DNA of 59,181 nucleotides from Filimonas zeae (GTDB lineage: Bacteria; Bacteroidota; Bacteroidia; Chitinophagales; Chitinophagaceae). This document shows positions 44,165-52,818 of this stretch, in pieces (position 1 is the stretch's first letter; the number at the start of each line of letters is the position of its first letter). Where the stretch lies: positions 1-59,181 of the forward strand of contig NZ_BMIB01000010.1 in the NCBI RefSeq assembly GCF_014641615.1. Direction: 5' to 3'. Both the position numbers and the translations under genes were made by a program. Below the pieces are notes generated by a model. That model saw nothing but the letters and a program-made list of their open reading frames with translations, had not been told where the DNA came from and did no database searches.

Positions 44165-44650
44165 TTAGCCCAGCTTCATGGCTAATACAATTTTACTGAA
44201 CAGAATATTATCAAAACGGATATAGCGTGCTGTTTTGCTGATAAAAGCATCGGCCCATTGAAGCAAGGTTTCTTCGGTAGCCGGATGCCGGGGCATATGT
44301 ATAACAGATGCGGGCAGGCAGTTATCAGCAATATCAGCGGTAGCAGGGGAGGGCATAGCAGTGTTGAAGTAACAGGCCCGTTGTTTTTGCAGGTCTGAAA
44401 AATCTTTATAAGGGGCCAGATTTACATCAATTACTTCCATAAAAGCACGGGCCATGTTATCTACCGTAGCAGGTTTCAAACCCTGTGCTTTTTCTGCGCT
44501 GGTCAGCGGCAGATTGTTGGGGTTGGCAGCATATGTAGATACATGTACCAGATCCAGAAAGTCTTCAGGTGTAGCAGTCCATACCAGCGGTACGGCCAGC
44601 AAATCGTTTATGGCTGTGTGCTCTCGTTCCTGTTCATAAGCGCTTTTCAT
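44165..44650 (-). CDS. Uncharacterised protein, member 2 of a paralogue pair
   Basis: A 161-residue soluble protein paralogous to the next gene in transcription order. LVWTATPEDFLDLVHVSTYA (about 21-40), KPATVDNMARAFMEVIDV and KDFSDLQKQRA are the conserved parts; the middle (about 95-125) differs between the two and here includes a CLPASVIHMP stretch. The C-terminal WADAFISKTARYIRFDN aligns with WAEAFIIKASEKIKFND in member 1. It is first in the pair, with about 220 bases to the divergent lipoprotein gene. Function unknown. Confidence 0.7.
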   Translation of the reverse strand: MKSAYEQEREHTAINDLLAVPLVWTATPEDFLDLVHVSTYAANPNNLPLTSAEKAQGLKPATVDNMARAFMEVIDVNLAPYKDFSDLQKQRACYFNTAMPSPATADIADNCLPASVIHMPRHPATEETLLQWADAFISKTARYIRFDNILFSKIVLAMKLG

Positions 44651-44868
44651 AAAAGCCTAAGAGTTTTAGTTTATACAATACAATGCGCAGACTGCCCTTA
44701 CGGAAGGTCCGGGTTGATTCATATAAAATATTGGAAGTTGTTTATAAGGATAGTGGAGCTTAGTAAAAATACAAAAAAACAAACAGAGTATAAATTTCCC
44801 CAAAAAAAATATTTGATAGAAAACGGGTGGCAACTGATCTTAGCAGCCGGTTTACACCCTAACTCTTT

Positions 44869-45732
44869 ATGTTTAAATACTTATACCGGGCTGTTTGCCT
44901 TTTTGCAGTAGTTTTTTATTCTTGTAATACGGCTGATTCCCGCCGCAAAACTTCGCAGGCAGGTGAGGGTATTGAACAATACGCCTTATTTATTTCTGCA
45001 GTGGATACCACAAACGTAAAATCGGTATCCACAGCTACTGCACAATACCGGAAATTGTTTTTTAGCGCGCGTAAAGATAGCTGTGACGCTGCCTTTATGC
45101 TGTTTGAAGGCTGCTGGCAGTTTCATGCGCAGCGGCTTACCCGTCTGGTGCGGCAGGATACTGCTTTGTATGCCAGGCTGGTGGCGTTAGATGAGTACGG
45201 TACACAGGTAGAAGCTACAGGAGCATTAAAACAGTTTAATGATCAGCTGCAGGAAAACGGCTACCGGGTGGTACTTATTAACGACGTGCTTACGGTGGAA
45301 CGGAACTGGAATTTTGCGGTTGCCCGCTTTTCGCGTTTTGTTACTGCTGAAATGACGGAATATATGAACCAGAAAAGCCGGGAGAATGCAGAACGCTACC
45401 GGCAGCGCATAATGATAAAGCCGGCGCCGGAAAAAATGATTGACGGCCTGGTATGGCGCGAAAAATTTAACGAACGGTATACGGGCACTTTACTGCGTAA
45501 TACTATTAAAGAGGAGCAACGTGTATTACTGTCGGAACTGATTATAAACAGAACCGATGCTGCCTGGTTTTCTGCCGCCTGCAACTGGCTGGAAAAGCAA
45601 TATGCAGGCACTGCCACGCATAAAATAATAGCCCCTTATTACAGAGCCATTCAACAGCATAATACCCAGATGGCAGAGGCCCTGCTGGACCGTTATTACA
45701 AGCAGGGGTATATTACTGCTGCGCGCTTATAG
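44869..45732 (+). CDS. Uncharacterised lipoprotein (287 residues)
   Basis: The signal peptide ends in the lipobox VFYSC (Cys19). The mature part looks mostly helical, with charged surfaces (LMPIKPAPEKM-like turn near residue 185, WREKFNERYTGTLLRNTIKEE). I recognise no domain. Its start is divergent from the paralogue pair and it is followed after 115 bases by an RDD-family gene. It may be anchored to the outer or inner membrane; no sorting residue settles this. Confidence 0.7.
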   Translation: MFKYLYRAVCLFAVVFYSCNTADSRRKTSQAGEGIEQYALFISAVDTTNVKSVSTATAQYRKLFFSARKDSCDAAFMLFEGCWQFHAQRLTRLVRQDTALYARLVALDEYGTQVEATGALKQFNDQLQENGYRVVLINDVLTVERNWNFAVARFSRFVTAEMTEYMNQKSRENAERYRQRIMIKPAPEKMIDGLVWREKFNERYTGTLLRNTIKEEQRVLLSELIINRTDAAWFSAACNWLEKQYAGTATHKIIAPYYRAIQQHNTQMAEALLDRYYKQGYITAARL

Positions 45733-45847
45733 TGAATAAGTTAGAGTGTAATAAGCAGGTTATTAACGTCCTTAATCCAAGGGGGGTAAAACGGGTGTTG
45801 CGAAAGCGCAGGATGTAGTAATTTTTCATCTTCAAATCTCACCCTGA

Positions 45848-46366
45848 ATGACCTACCGATCCATCCCTACGGCAGTAAGATTAAAGGCAATGCTGGTTGA
45901 TCATTTTCTGATGTGTTGCATCACTGTTTTGTTTGGTATTCCCCTTATTGTATATGCGATTATTGAGCCTTTAAGCAGGGTGCATTTCGATCCGGAGAAT
46001 TATAAAAAGCTTACTTACCTGGTATTGTTTGGCAGCTCTCTGTTTTTTTGTAAAGACAGCCTGAATGGCCAGAGTTTTGCCAAACGCAAGTTTCGTTTAA
46101 AAGTAATTGATGTAAATACGGGCAATGCGGCTTCTCCGTTGCAGTGTTTTGTGCGCAACGTGTTTTGTTTACTGCTGCCGTTTGAGCTGCTGTTTTCTTA
46201 CGAAAATGTACACAGACGTATAGGGGATAAAATAGCGGGTACAGAACTGATAAGAGAGAAGCTGAATGCAGATGCCCCTAAAGTTCGTTACTGGCAGGCG
46301 GCTGTTTGTGTAAGCATTTCATTCGCTTTTCATTTAGGTATATTCCTGCTGATAGACATTATTTAA
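45848..46366 (+). CDS. RDD-family membrane protein
   Basis: A 172-residue inner-membrane protein. The RDD pattern is seen in RLKAMLVDHFLMCCITVLFG (with Lys-Asp replacing part of the usual R-D-D triad), KDSLNGQSFAKRKFRLKVID and NRVF/RNVFCLLLPFELLF, followed by RRIGDKIAGT. Three hydrophobic segments lie before the end and a fourth at 150-171. RDD proteins are of mixed function, some proposed as Na+/H+ transporters. A hairpin just after the stop separates it from the opposing small gene. Confidence 0.8.
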   Translation: MTYRSIPTAVRLKAMLVDHFLMCCITVLFGIPLIVYAIIEPLSRVHFDPENYKKLTYLVLFGSSLFFCKDSLNGQSFAKRKFRLKVIDVNTGNAASPLQCFVRNVFCLLLPFELLFSYENVHRRIGDKIAGTELIREKLNADAPKVRYWQAAVCVSISFAFHLGIFLLIDII

Positions 46367-46398
46367 AATAAACGGCCACCAGCAGGAATGCCGGTGGC
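46367..46398 (-). terminator. Hairpin between convergent genes, oriented for the minus strand
   Basis: GCCACC-A-GC and GC-C-GGTGGC form a stem with a small bulge. On the minus strand it is followed by CGTTTATTTTA. It starts right at the stop codon of the minus-strand gene and also lies just after the RDD gene, so it may serve both. Confidence 0.6.
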
Positions 46399-46658
46399 TA
46401 TTGTAATTCCTTCCGGATAAAACCTTCTATCATATCGCAACCCAGAAACATGGGTTTATCTACAATATTGATAGTAATAACATTGCCTGCCACGGTATAA
46501 TTACCTTCCACTGCACCTACAGGCGTTTTAACCGTAAATACACCATTGCCATCGTTACCGGTAAATGTGCCGCCTGCAGTGGTAATGCGGCTTTGAAACT
46601 TCTGCACCAGCGCAGCTGCTTCTTCTGAAAAATTTAAATCGAAACTACATTTTGCCAT
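46398..46658 (-). CDS. Small hypothetical protein (86 residues)
   Basis: A cytosolic protein of mixed alpha/beta character: a helix (SEEAAALVQKFQSRITTAG) followed by beta strands (GVFTVKTPVGAVEGNYTV, NVITINIVDKPMFLG) and a final helix (MIEGFIRKEL). The order resembles small PHA-granule-associated 'polyhydroxyalkanoic acid system' proteins, but the match is loose. I start at MAKCSFDLNF, eight residues inside the longest frame, because the extension is poor. Confidence 0.6.
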   Translation of the reverse strand: MAKCSFDLNFSEEAAALVQKFQSRITTAGGTFTGNDGNGVFTVKTPVGAVEGNYTVAGNVITINIVDKPMFLGCDMIEGFIRKELQ

Positions 46659-46691
46659 AGCTGTATATTTTAGGCTTTGCATTGATTAGCG

Positions 46692-46994
46692 TTATGTCAA
46701 ACATAAGCTTTTCGGAAACACAACCTCTTCATATTGTATTTTTCCTGCCTTTCCGGGTGCTCTTTGCAGGTTGGGCAGTCGTAACAGCGCTGCTACCAGT
46801 TCGGGCACTGTTACCTGGCTTATATAACGTCCGGTACACAAGTGTGGTTCATGCCCAAAATGCATAAATTCCATCTTAGGGGTGGGATATATATGGTTAG
46901 GATTTGCTACCACTTCGCCATTATAGCAGAAAGGGATGAGCTGAAGGGCAGGGCGTTTCAATTCCGCAAACGCCTGGGTGTTGTAACGGTAGTG
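46692..46994 (-). pseudogene. Cytochrome P450 C-terminal remnant
   Basis: The frame carries the P450 haem-binding motif MHFGHEPHLCTGRYI (FGxxxHxCxG, with the cysteine haem ligand), then VPELVAALLRLPNLQRAPG and a closing KIQYEEVVFP strand. This is the last ~95 residues of a P450 (usual size 400-450). The upstream part with the I helix and the ExxR motif is missing, there is no ATG start (the first usable codon is TTG), and a stop codon shared with the preceding small ORF precedes it in the same frame. It looks like the decayed end of a gene. Confidence 0.75.
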
Positions 46995-47180
46995 TTAGGA
47001 ATTAGCGGGGGCAGATTGTAAAATCGTTTTACCGGCAGCAGCCTGCCTTACCTGTTTCAGTTCTGAATAGTGTTTTTTCAGTACAGAAAAGGGTTCATTG
47101 CTTTTAATGGCCTGTTGGTACCGGAGTTCCATAGTGTTAAGCAGTAACGTAATATCTGTATGTAACATGCAGGCGTTCAT
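46995..47180 (-). CDS. Small hypothetical protein (61 residues)
   Basis: A Lys/Gln-rich, helical protein (TMELRYQQAIKSNEPFSVLKKHYSELKQVRQA) of unknown family. It has no signal peptide. Its stop codon directly precedes the P450 remnant in the same frame, but it does not look like P450 sequence. The start has an A-rich leader typical of the phylum. It may be real or part of decayed sequence. Confidence 0.45.
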   Translation of the reverse strand: MNACMLHTDITLLLNTMELRYQQAIKSNEPFSVLKKHYSELKQVRQAAAGKTILQSAPANS

Positions 47181-47340
47181 TGTTTATTTCAGTAGTTTTC
47201 TCTCTTATATTATAAAAGAGTAGCATCAAAAGAAATATACGTATGCCCGGGAAGGATTTTTTTTCGGCCAACCCCTTATATTATGCAGGTGTGTATAACT
47301 GAAAAGCGCCTAAATTGCAACTTTAGAATTCAACCCCGTT

Positions 47341-48231
47341 ATGACCCAACGATTTACACTAATAGCAGTAAGCCTGTTTATATTACTGGGTGCCACCGCC
47401 CAGACTGAAGCTGAAGAAACGCCTCTTGATTATTACTCCGCCATTACCCGTATGCTGGTTTTATATGGTGATATGAAATACGATTCTGCCCTTACCGTAT
47501 TTAAGCAGGCAGCCGCTTTTAAAGAGCACGTAACGGCCACCGATTATTATTATGGTGCTGCCTGCGCTGCCCTTACGCACCAGCCGGTGCTGGCCATGAA
47601 CCATTTGCGCGAAAGTGTAAAAAAAGGTTGGCTGGATACCCTGCGCCTGCAGGATGATAACGCTTTTGACAGCCTCCGGACCACCCGCGCCTGGAAACCT
47701 TTGATGGCCGATATAAGAGGGAACTATAAAAAGTTGCTGGAACTGTTTAAAGGCGTAAAAGGCAAAAACCTGTACGATCTGGTACCTTATACAGATGGGG
47801 ATAGCTGGGGATGGGCCGACAGAAAAACAGGTACCCCCCTTACAGCGGCCAGTTTTGAATACACCCGTTTTGCCGGCGACAAAGGCATTGCTTTTATGTA
47901 TAATGATGGTGCTTTTTATTACCTGAATAACAAATTTACCGTGTACACCCCCGAACAGTCTGCTGATGCAGAACTGGCACCGGAAGCGCGTACCGAAAAA
48001 GCGATGGCTGCTTTTGAAGCGGTGAACAATAACCGCTACACCCTGGTAAAAGAAGAGAAAGGCGTAAACGTAAAAAGCGGCAAAACAGGCGAACTGGTGT
48101 TTAAGCACGACTACGAAAGCATTGATGATATTGCAGAGGTGAATGGGAATGTGTTTTTTATGGTTTCTGCCAACGGAATGCGTTTTTATGTGGATGAAAG
48201 GGGGAAAGAGTTTGTTAAACGTCCTTCATAG
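47341..48231 (+). CDS. Secreted protein with TPR-like and WG-like parts
   Basis: A 296-residue exported protein with a signal peptide ending ATAQ (residue 21). Residues 25-135 are helical with TPR-like spacing (SALTVFKQAAAFKEH, YYYGAACAALTHQPVLAMNHLRESVKKGW). The second half is beta-rich, with WGWADRKTGTPLTAASFEY and a repeat-like later unit KEEKGVNVKSGKTGELVFKHDYESI, similar to the WG repeats that follow substrates or act as scaffolds. No function can be given. It starts in the opposite direction to the small gene at 47 kb. Confidence 0.7.
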   Translation: MTQRFTLIAVSLFILLGATAQTEAEETPLDYYSAITRMLVLYGDMKYDSALTVFKQAAAFKEHVTATDYYYGAACAALTHQPVLAMNHLRESVKKGWLDTLRLQDDNAFDSLRTTRAWKPLMADIRGNYKKLLELFKGVKGKNLYDLVPYTDGDSWGWADRKTGTPLTAASFEYTRFAGDKGIAFMYNDGAFYYLNNKFTVYTPEQSADAELAPEARTEKAMAAFEAVNNNRYTLVKEEKGVNVKSGKTGELVFKHDYESIDDIAEVNGNVFFMVSANGMRFYVDERGKEFVKRPS

Positions 48232-48290
48232 GCGGGGTGCATCCCTTATATAAGCGGGGTGGCCGGCTTTACCCGGGGCCAAATTAGCTT

Positions 48291-48298
48291 TACTTTTG
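48291..48298 (+). promoter_or_regulatory. Candidate -7 element of the small lipoprotein gene
   Basis: TACTTTTG matches TAnnTTTG exactly, 22 bases before the start codon. The -33 element is weak. Confidence 0.45.
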
Positions 48299-48320
48299 AC
48301 CATACCTAAATAGCTATCTC

Positions 48321-48680
48321 ATGAAAATGTTGCTCAGGTTGGTTGGTGTAATGGTTTTAGCCGCTGTGGTATTCAGCTGTAGTTCTTCCAGAAATATCGG
48401 CGATAGAAAATTATTATCGGGCGAGTGGTTAACCATAGCGCCGGATGATGCGCCCAACGTTACCATTGAAGAAAATAACAAGCTGTTTTTGCTGATGAGT
48501 ACTGAAGAGGAAAGCGATACCCTGCGTTTTAATTATAAGCTGAAGGGCAAAAAGCTGACTTTGCTGATGGATGAAAAGGTGGTGAGTGTGAGTGAACTGA
48601 AAAAACTGACTGCGGACTCACTGGTATACAAACGCAAGCGTGATAATGAGGTATTCAGCTATAAGCGCAAAGTAAAATAA
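48321..48680 (+). CDS. Small lipoprotein with lipocalin-like pattern (119 residues)
   Basis: The lipobox is VVFSC (Cys20), followed by SSSRN. The mature part begins LLSGEWLTI, then alternates short beta strands and turns (NNKLFLLMSTEEESDTLRFNYKLKGKKLTLLM, then SLVYKRKRDNEVFSYKRK). This is the outline of the short lipocalin-like domains of Bacteroidota. It could bind a hydrophobic ligand, but no ligand is implied. A hairpin follows. Confidence 0.75.
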   Translation: MKMLLRLVGVMVLAAVVFSCSSSRNIGDRKLLSGEWLTIAPDDAPNVTIEENNKLFLLMSTEEESDTLRFNYKLKGKKLTLLMDEKVVSVSELKKLTADSLVYKRKRDNEVFSYKRKVK

Positions 48681-48702
48681 TACATACAGTACATAATTGT
48701 TA

Positions 48703-48750
48703 ACAAAGGCCGGAAACTGCGTACCCCGCATTTCTCCGGCCTTTGTGTTT
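48703..48750 (+). terminator. Terminator-like hairpin
   Basis: ACAAAGGCCGGA and TCCGGCCTTTGT form a perfect 12-bp stem with a 20-base loop, then GTTTGGG. It sits between the small lipoprotein and the ABC exporter genes. Confidence 0.6.
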
Positions 48751-48819
48751 GGGTTAGGCGAATAAACTGTGGCAGATTGGCAAATGTGCCTACATTTAGT
48801 GCCGAATTGAAGATTGTAT

Positions 48820-50568
48820 ATGAACGATAGCCGGAAAAAGGCACCCGCTGCAAAAAAGCCGGGAATAACAAGCCTGCTAAAACCGTATAAAGGGCTGGTG
48901 CTGGTATTGCTGCTTTTCACCCTGCTGGGTAATGCCATCACCTTAATTCTACCACAGATTATCGCCCGCAGTATAGATGCTTTTAACACAGGTACTTTTG
49001 CTTACCAGCCGGTGTTAACGGAGTTTCTGGTGGCCGTGGTGGTTATATTCTTATTCAGCTGGTTGCAGAGCGTTATACAAACCAATGCCTCAGAAAGGGT
49101 GGCAAGAGATTTACGTACCCGGCTATCGGATAAAATATCCCGCCAGTCTTACGCTTTTGTAGAGCAGGCCAACCCCGCAAAACTGCTTACCAACCTTACG
49201 GTTGATATAGATGCTATTAAAATGTTTATATCGCAGGCGCTGGTGGCAGTAGTGTCTTCCCTGTGTATTATTATAGGAGCCAGCATACTGTTGTTTGCCA
49301 TTAACTGGAAACTGGCTTTGTGTGTGGTTACCATTATACCTGTTATAGGTATAACATTTTTTGTAGTGCTGCGTAAGGTAAGAACACTGTTTATTCAAAG
49401 CCGGGCGGTAATAGACTGGCTAAATAAGGTGATTAATGAAAGCATATTAGGTGCAGCTATTATACGTGTGGTTAACTCGCAACAGAGTGAGTACATCAAG
49501 TTTCTGGAAGCGAGTACCAAAGCGCGCGATTTTGGTTTATCTATACTCAACCTGTTTGCGGGGTTGATACCCGTAATAACTTTTACGGCCAGCATGGCGG
49601 CATTAATTATACTGGCGCTGGGCGGGCATTTTGTAATTACCGGCAGCATGTCGCTGGGTAATCTTGCCGCGTTTAACAGCTACCTGGCCATGCTTATTTT
49701 CCCTATACTGGTTATTGGTTTTATGAGCAATGTAATTGCGCAGGCTACTGCTTCTTACGACCGTATACGCAGCGTGCTGGAGGCGCCTGAAACGCCCGAT
49801 AGTGGCACGCTTGCAGGGCCTTTAAACGGAGATATCAGGGTAGAGGGCATACAGGTATTATACGGTCAAACACCGGTATTAAAAGATATTTCGTTTGCAG
49901 TGGCAGCAGGTACCAGAACAGCCATTATTGGCCCCACTGCTGCTGGCAAAACGCAGCTGTTGTATTTACTCACCGGGCTTATTAAACCTGTTGCAGGGCA
50001 GGTGTTGTTTGATGGTGCTGCTATAGATGCCTATAACCGCGAAGCCTTTCACAGCCAGGTTGGGTTTGTGTTTCAGGACAGTATTATTTTCAACATGAGC
50101 ATCCGGGAAAATATAGCTTTTAACGCAGCTGTTACTGAAGAAGCCATGAACAAAGCCATTGCCACGGCAGAACTGAGAGATTTTGTGGAAGGATTGCCGG
50201 AAGAGCTGAATACGATTGTATCAGAACGTGGTTCCAGCTTATCCGGTGGACAAAAACAGCGCATTATGCTGGCCCGTGCATTGGCAATAAACCCGGCCAT
50301 ATTACTGCTGGACGATTTTACGGCAAGGGTAGATGCAGCCACAGAGAAAAAGATATTACAGAACATACAAATCAGCTATCCGCAGCTAACGCTGATATCT
50401 GTTACACAGAAAATTGCTACTGTGGAGCAGTATGATAAAATTATGCTGTTGATGCAGGGGGAGCTGATTGCATCCGGTACCCACGAAACGCTGATGCAGT
50501 CAAGCCCCGAATACGTACAGCTATTTCAATCACAACAAAGTACCAGCAATTATGAATTACAATCTTAA
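48820..50568 (+). CDS. ABC exporter half-transporter with degenerate ATP site
   Basis: A 582-residue membrane protein: six transmembrane helices (about 25-330) fused to an ATPase domain. Walker A GPTAAGKT starts at 371 and the signature LSGGQ at 474 is canonical. The catalytic glutamate after Walker B is Asp499 (LLLDDF) and the switch histidine is Gln530 (SVTQKIA). So its own ATP site is degenerate. It is partnered by the next gene, which overlaps it by 17 bases. An ATG at 48820 is better than a TTG two codons earlier. Confidence 0.92.
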   Translation: MNDSRKKAPAAKKPGITSLLKPYKGLVLVLLLFTLLGNAITLILPQIIARSIDAFNTGTFAYQPVLTEFLVAVVVIFLFSWLQSVIQTNASERVARDLRTRLSDKISRQSYAFVEQANPAKLLTNLTVDIDAIKMFISQALVAVVSSLCIIIGASILLFAINWKLALCVVTIIPVIGITFFVVLRKVRTLFIQSRAVIDWLNKVINESILGAAIIRVVNSQQSEYIKFLEASTKARDFGLSILNLFAGLIPVITFTASMAALIILALGGHFVITGSMSLGNLAAFNSYLAMLIFPILVIGFMSNVIAQATASYDRIRSVLEAPETPDSGTLAGPLNGDIRVEGIQVLYGQTPVLKDISFAVAAGTRTAIIGPTAAGKTQLLYLLTGLIKPVAGQVLFDGAAIDAYNREAFHSQVGFVFQDSIIFNMSIRENIAFNAAVTEEAMNKAIATAELRDFVEGLPEELNTIVSERGSSLSGGQKQRIMLARALAINPAILLLDDFTARVDAATEKKILQNIQISYPQLTLISVTQKIATVEQYDKIMLLMQGELIASGTHETLMQSSPEYVQLFQSQQSTSNYELQS

Positions 50569-52312
50569 CCAGCTGGTACAGCAAAAACCGAAAGCCTCTA
50601 CTTATGCAGCATTAAAAAGCCTGTTGCAGCTGATTGCGCACGAAAGGCGTAACCTGTTACTGGCGCTGGCAACCATGCTGGTAAATGCAGGCCTAAACCT
50701 GCTGGGGCCATTTTTAATTGGCTATGCTATTGATAAGTATGTGGTGAATAAGCAATACAGTGGGGTGCTGATGGTTGCGGGTATACTGCTGGGCATGTAT
50801 CTGGTTTCGTTGTTTACCAGTTATTACCAAACCCGGTTAATGGGCGGGGTAGGGCAGCGTATGCTGTTTACCTTACGCAATAGTATTTTTAATAAACTAC
50901 AGGTATTACCGGTAGCCTTTTTTAATGCCAATAAAGCGGGCGATCTTATTTCGCGGGTGAATAACGATACGGAGAAGCTCAATACGTTTTTCTCTCAATC
51001 GCTCACGCAGTTTATAGGCAGCATTGCTACCATGCTGGGTGCGGGTATTTTTTTACTGGTGCTGAATACAAAGCTGGGGCTGGCTGCGTTGCTGCCTGCT
51101 GTGGTTATTATACTGTTTACCAGAGTAGTATCGCCCTGGGTTAAAAAGAAGAATGCCGCCAATATGAACAGCGTAGGCGGCATGAGTGCGGAAATACAGG
51201 AAAGCCTCAGCAACTTTAAAGTTATCATAGCCTTTAACCGGCGCGATTATTTCCGCCAGCGTTTTCAGGCTGCCAATCAGGCCAATTATACTACTGCAAG
51301 GGCAGCGGGGCTGGCCAATAATATTTTTCTGCCGGTATATACTATGTTATCCAGCCTGGCGCAATTGATTGTGTTGCTGTATGGCATACATCTGATTAGC
51401 GTAGGGGAGTTTTCTATAGGGCTGCTGGTAAGTTATATGGCTTATTCTGTAAACTTTTATAACCCTTTGCGTCAGCTGGCCTCATTATGGACCAGCTTTC
51501 AGGTAGCGCTGGCAGGGTGGGACAGGATATCGGTAATGCTGGCGCTGGATTCAGATATGCCCGTTGTGGCCCCGCAACCCGCAGTTGCTTCTGATGCTGT
51601 GGTGGAGTTGCAGCAGGTACACTTTGGCTATGTGGCCGGTAAAGAAATACTGCATAATATATCTATGCAATTGCATAAGGGAAAAACCTATGCTTTTGTA
51701 GGCCCTACTGGTGGTGGTAAAACCACCACTGCCTCACTCATTGCCCGTTTGTACGATCCTGTAAGTGGTACGGTGTTGCTGAATGGCCGGGATATACGTA
51801 GTTATACGGCCGGAGAGCGTGCGCAAAAGATTGGATTTATATTACAGGAGCCGTTTTTGTTTACCGGTACGGTGAAGGAGAATATTGTGTATGGCAATGA
51901 AGCCTATCGGGCATATACCAATGAGCAGCTGGAGCAGGTAATACAGGAGGCGGGTTTGCAAAACCTCCTTACATTATTTGAAAGCGGGCTGGATACAAAA
52001 GTAACCTCTGGCAGCGATGGTATAAGCCTGGGGCAAAAACAACTGATAGCTTTTATACGTGCTGTGCTGCGTAAACCGGAAGTGCTGATACTGGATGAGG
52101 CTACTGCCAATATTGATACGGTTACAGAACAGTTGCTGGAAGAGATATTAAAACGTTTACCAGCTACCACTACCCGCATCATAATAGCCCACCGCCTCAA
52201 TACCATTGAAAATGCGGACGAGATATTTTTTGTAAACTCCGGTGAGGTAACCCGTGCCGGTTCTTTTGAAGATGCGGTGAATAAACTGCTGCATGGTAAA
52301 AGGGCCAGCTAG
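50552..52312 (+). CDS. ABC exporter half-transporter with canonical ATP site residues
   Basis: A 586-residue partner: six transmembrane helices and an ATPase domain with Walker A GPTGGGKT (384), Walker B LILDEAT with catalytic Glu516 and switch His547 (IIAHRLNTI). Its signature motif is altered, ISLGQ (491-495) instead of LSGGQ. The heterodimer thus pairs one active site (this Walker A/B with the partner's LSGGQ) with one degenerate site, as in BmrCD and TM287/288. Likely exports drugs, lipids or peptides. Confidence 0.92.
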   Translation: MNYNLNQLVQQKPKASTYAALKSLLQLIAHERRNLLLALATMLVNAGLNLLGPFLIGYAIDKYVVNKQYSGVLMVAGILLGMYLVSLFTSYYQTRLMGGVGQRMLFTLRNSIFNKLQVLPVAFFNANKAGDLISRVNNDTEKLNTFFSQSLTQFIGSIATMLGAGIFLLVLNTKLGLAALLPAVVIILFTRVVSPWVKKKNAANMNSVGGMSAEIQESLSNFKVIIAFNRRDYFRQRFQAANQANYTTARAAGLANNIFLPVYTMLSSLAQLIVLLYGIHLISVGEFSIGLLVSYMAYSVNFYNPLRQLASLWTSFQVALAGWDRISVMLALDSDMPVVAPQPAVASDAVVELQQVHFGYVAGKEILHNISMQLHKGKTYAFVGPTGGGKTTTASLIARLYDPVSGTVLLNGRDIRSYTAGERAQKIGFILQEPFLFTGTVKENIVYGNEAYRAYTNEQLEQVIQEAGLQNLLTLFESGLDTKVTSGSDGISLGQKQLIAFIRAVLRKPEVLILDEATANIDTVTEQLLEEILKRLPATTTRIIIAHRLNTIENADEIFFVNSGEVTRAGSFEDAVNKLLHGKRAS

Positions 52313-52812
52313 GCACCCGTAGTAAACGGATAGTGGTGCAAGGCTTTCCATGGCCCCTTCTGGTATAACCAGGTTTGCAGGCCGGTTGCCTGTAGCTGAA
52401 AAGGTATAAACTGTTCCACTAATTGCTGGTGTAGCTTTTGTGCCTTCCAGGCAGTTACTTTATTCTGAACGGTTATGTGGGGCTTTAATATTTTAGCATC
52501 CTGCCGCGTAAGCCAGGGGCTAAATAACTGCTGCATGTTCAGGTGCAGTTGCTGCAAAGCCTCGCTTTGCAGGGCATAAGCTACCCAGTTACCTGCGTGG
52601 CTTATACCGGTAACATCAATTACCATGGGGCTGCGTTGTGCAAAGCCGGGCAAGCCCTGCTCTATAACCGGTTGCTGCACAGGCAGGCGGTGAAACAGGG
52701 TAACATGCGCATCCAGGTAATTGGCATGTGCAGGAAAGTGTTTAGCGCGCAGCGCGTTAAAAAACTGCTGGCTTTCTGCATCTATACAAAGGGTAATAAT
52801 CAGTGCAGGCAT
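52309..52812 (-). CDS. 2H phosphoesterase (2'-5' RNA ligase-like)
   Basis: A 167-residue cytosolic protein with the two HxT[LV] motifs that define the family, HVTL at 36-39 and HITV at 112-115. Members hydrolyse or form 2'-5' or cyclic phosphodiester bonds in RNA or nucleotides. The spacing and length fit LigT/YjcG-type proteins. The last four bases overlap the ABC gene tail to tail. The preceding gene on the same strand is the beta-lactamase-like hydrolase, six bases away, so both share a transcript. Confidence 0.88.
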   Translation of the reverse strand: MPALIITLCIDAESQQFFNALRAKHFPAHANYLDAHVTLFHRLPVQQPVIEQGLPGFAQRSPMVIDVTGISHAGNWVAYALQSEALQQLHLNMQQLFSPWLTRQDAKILKPHITVQNKVTAWKAQKLHQQLVEQFIPFQLQATGLQTWLYQKGPWKALHHYPFTTGA

Positions 52813-52818
52813 AAATGG

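Noticed and set aside
46682..46867. Plus-strand frame of 61 residues opposite the P450 remnant
   Set aside because: The minus strand carries a clear haem-binding motif; the plus frame is its antisense.
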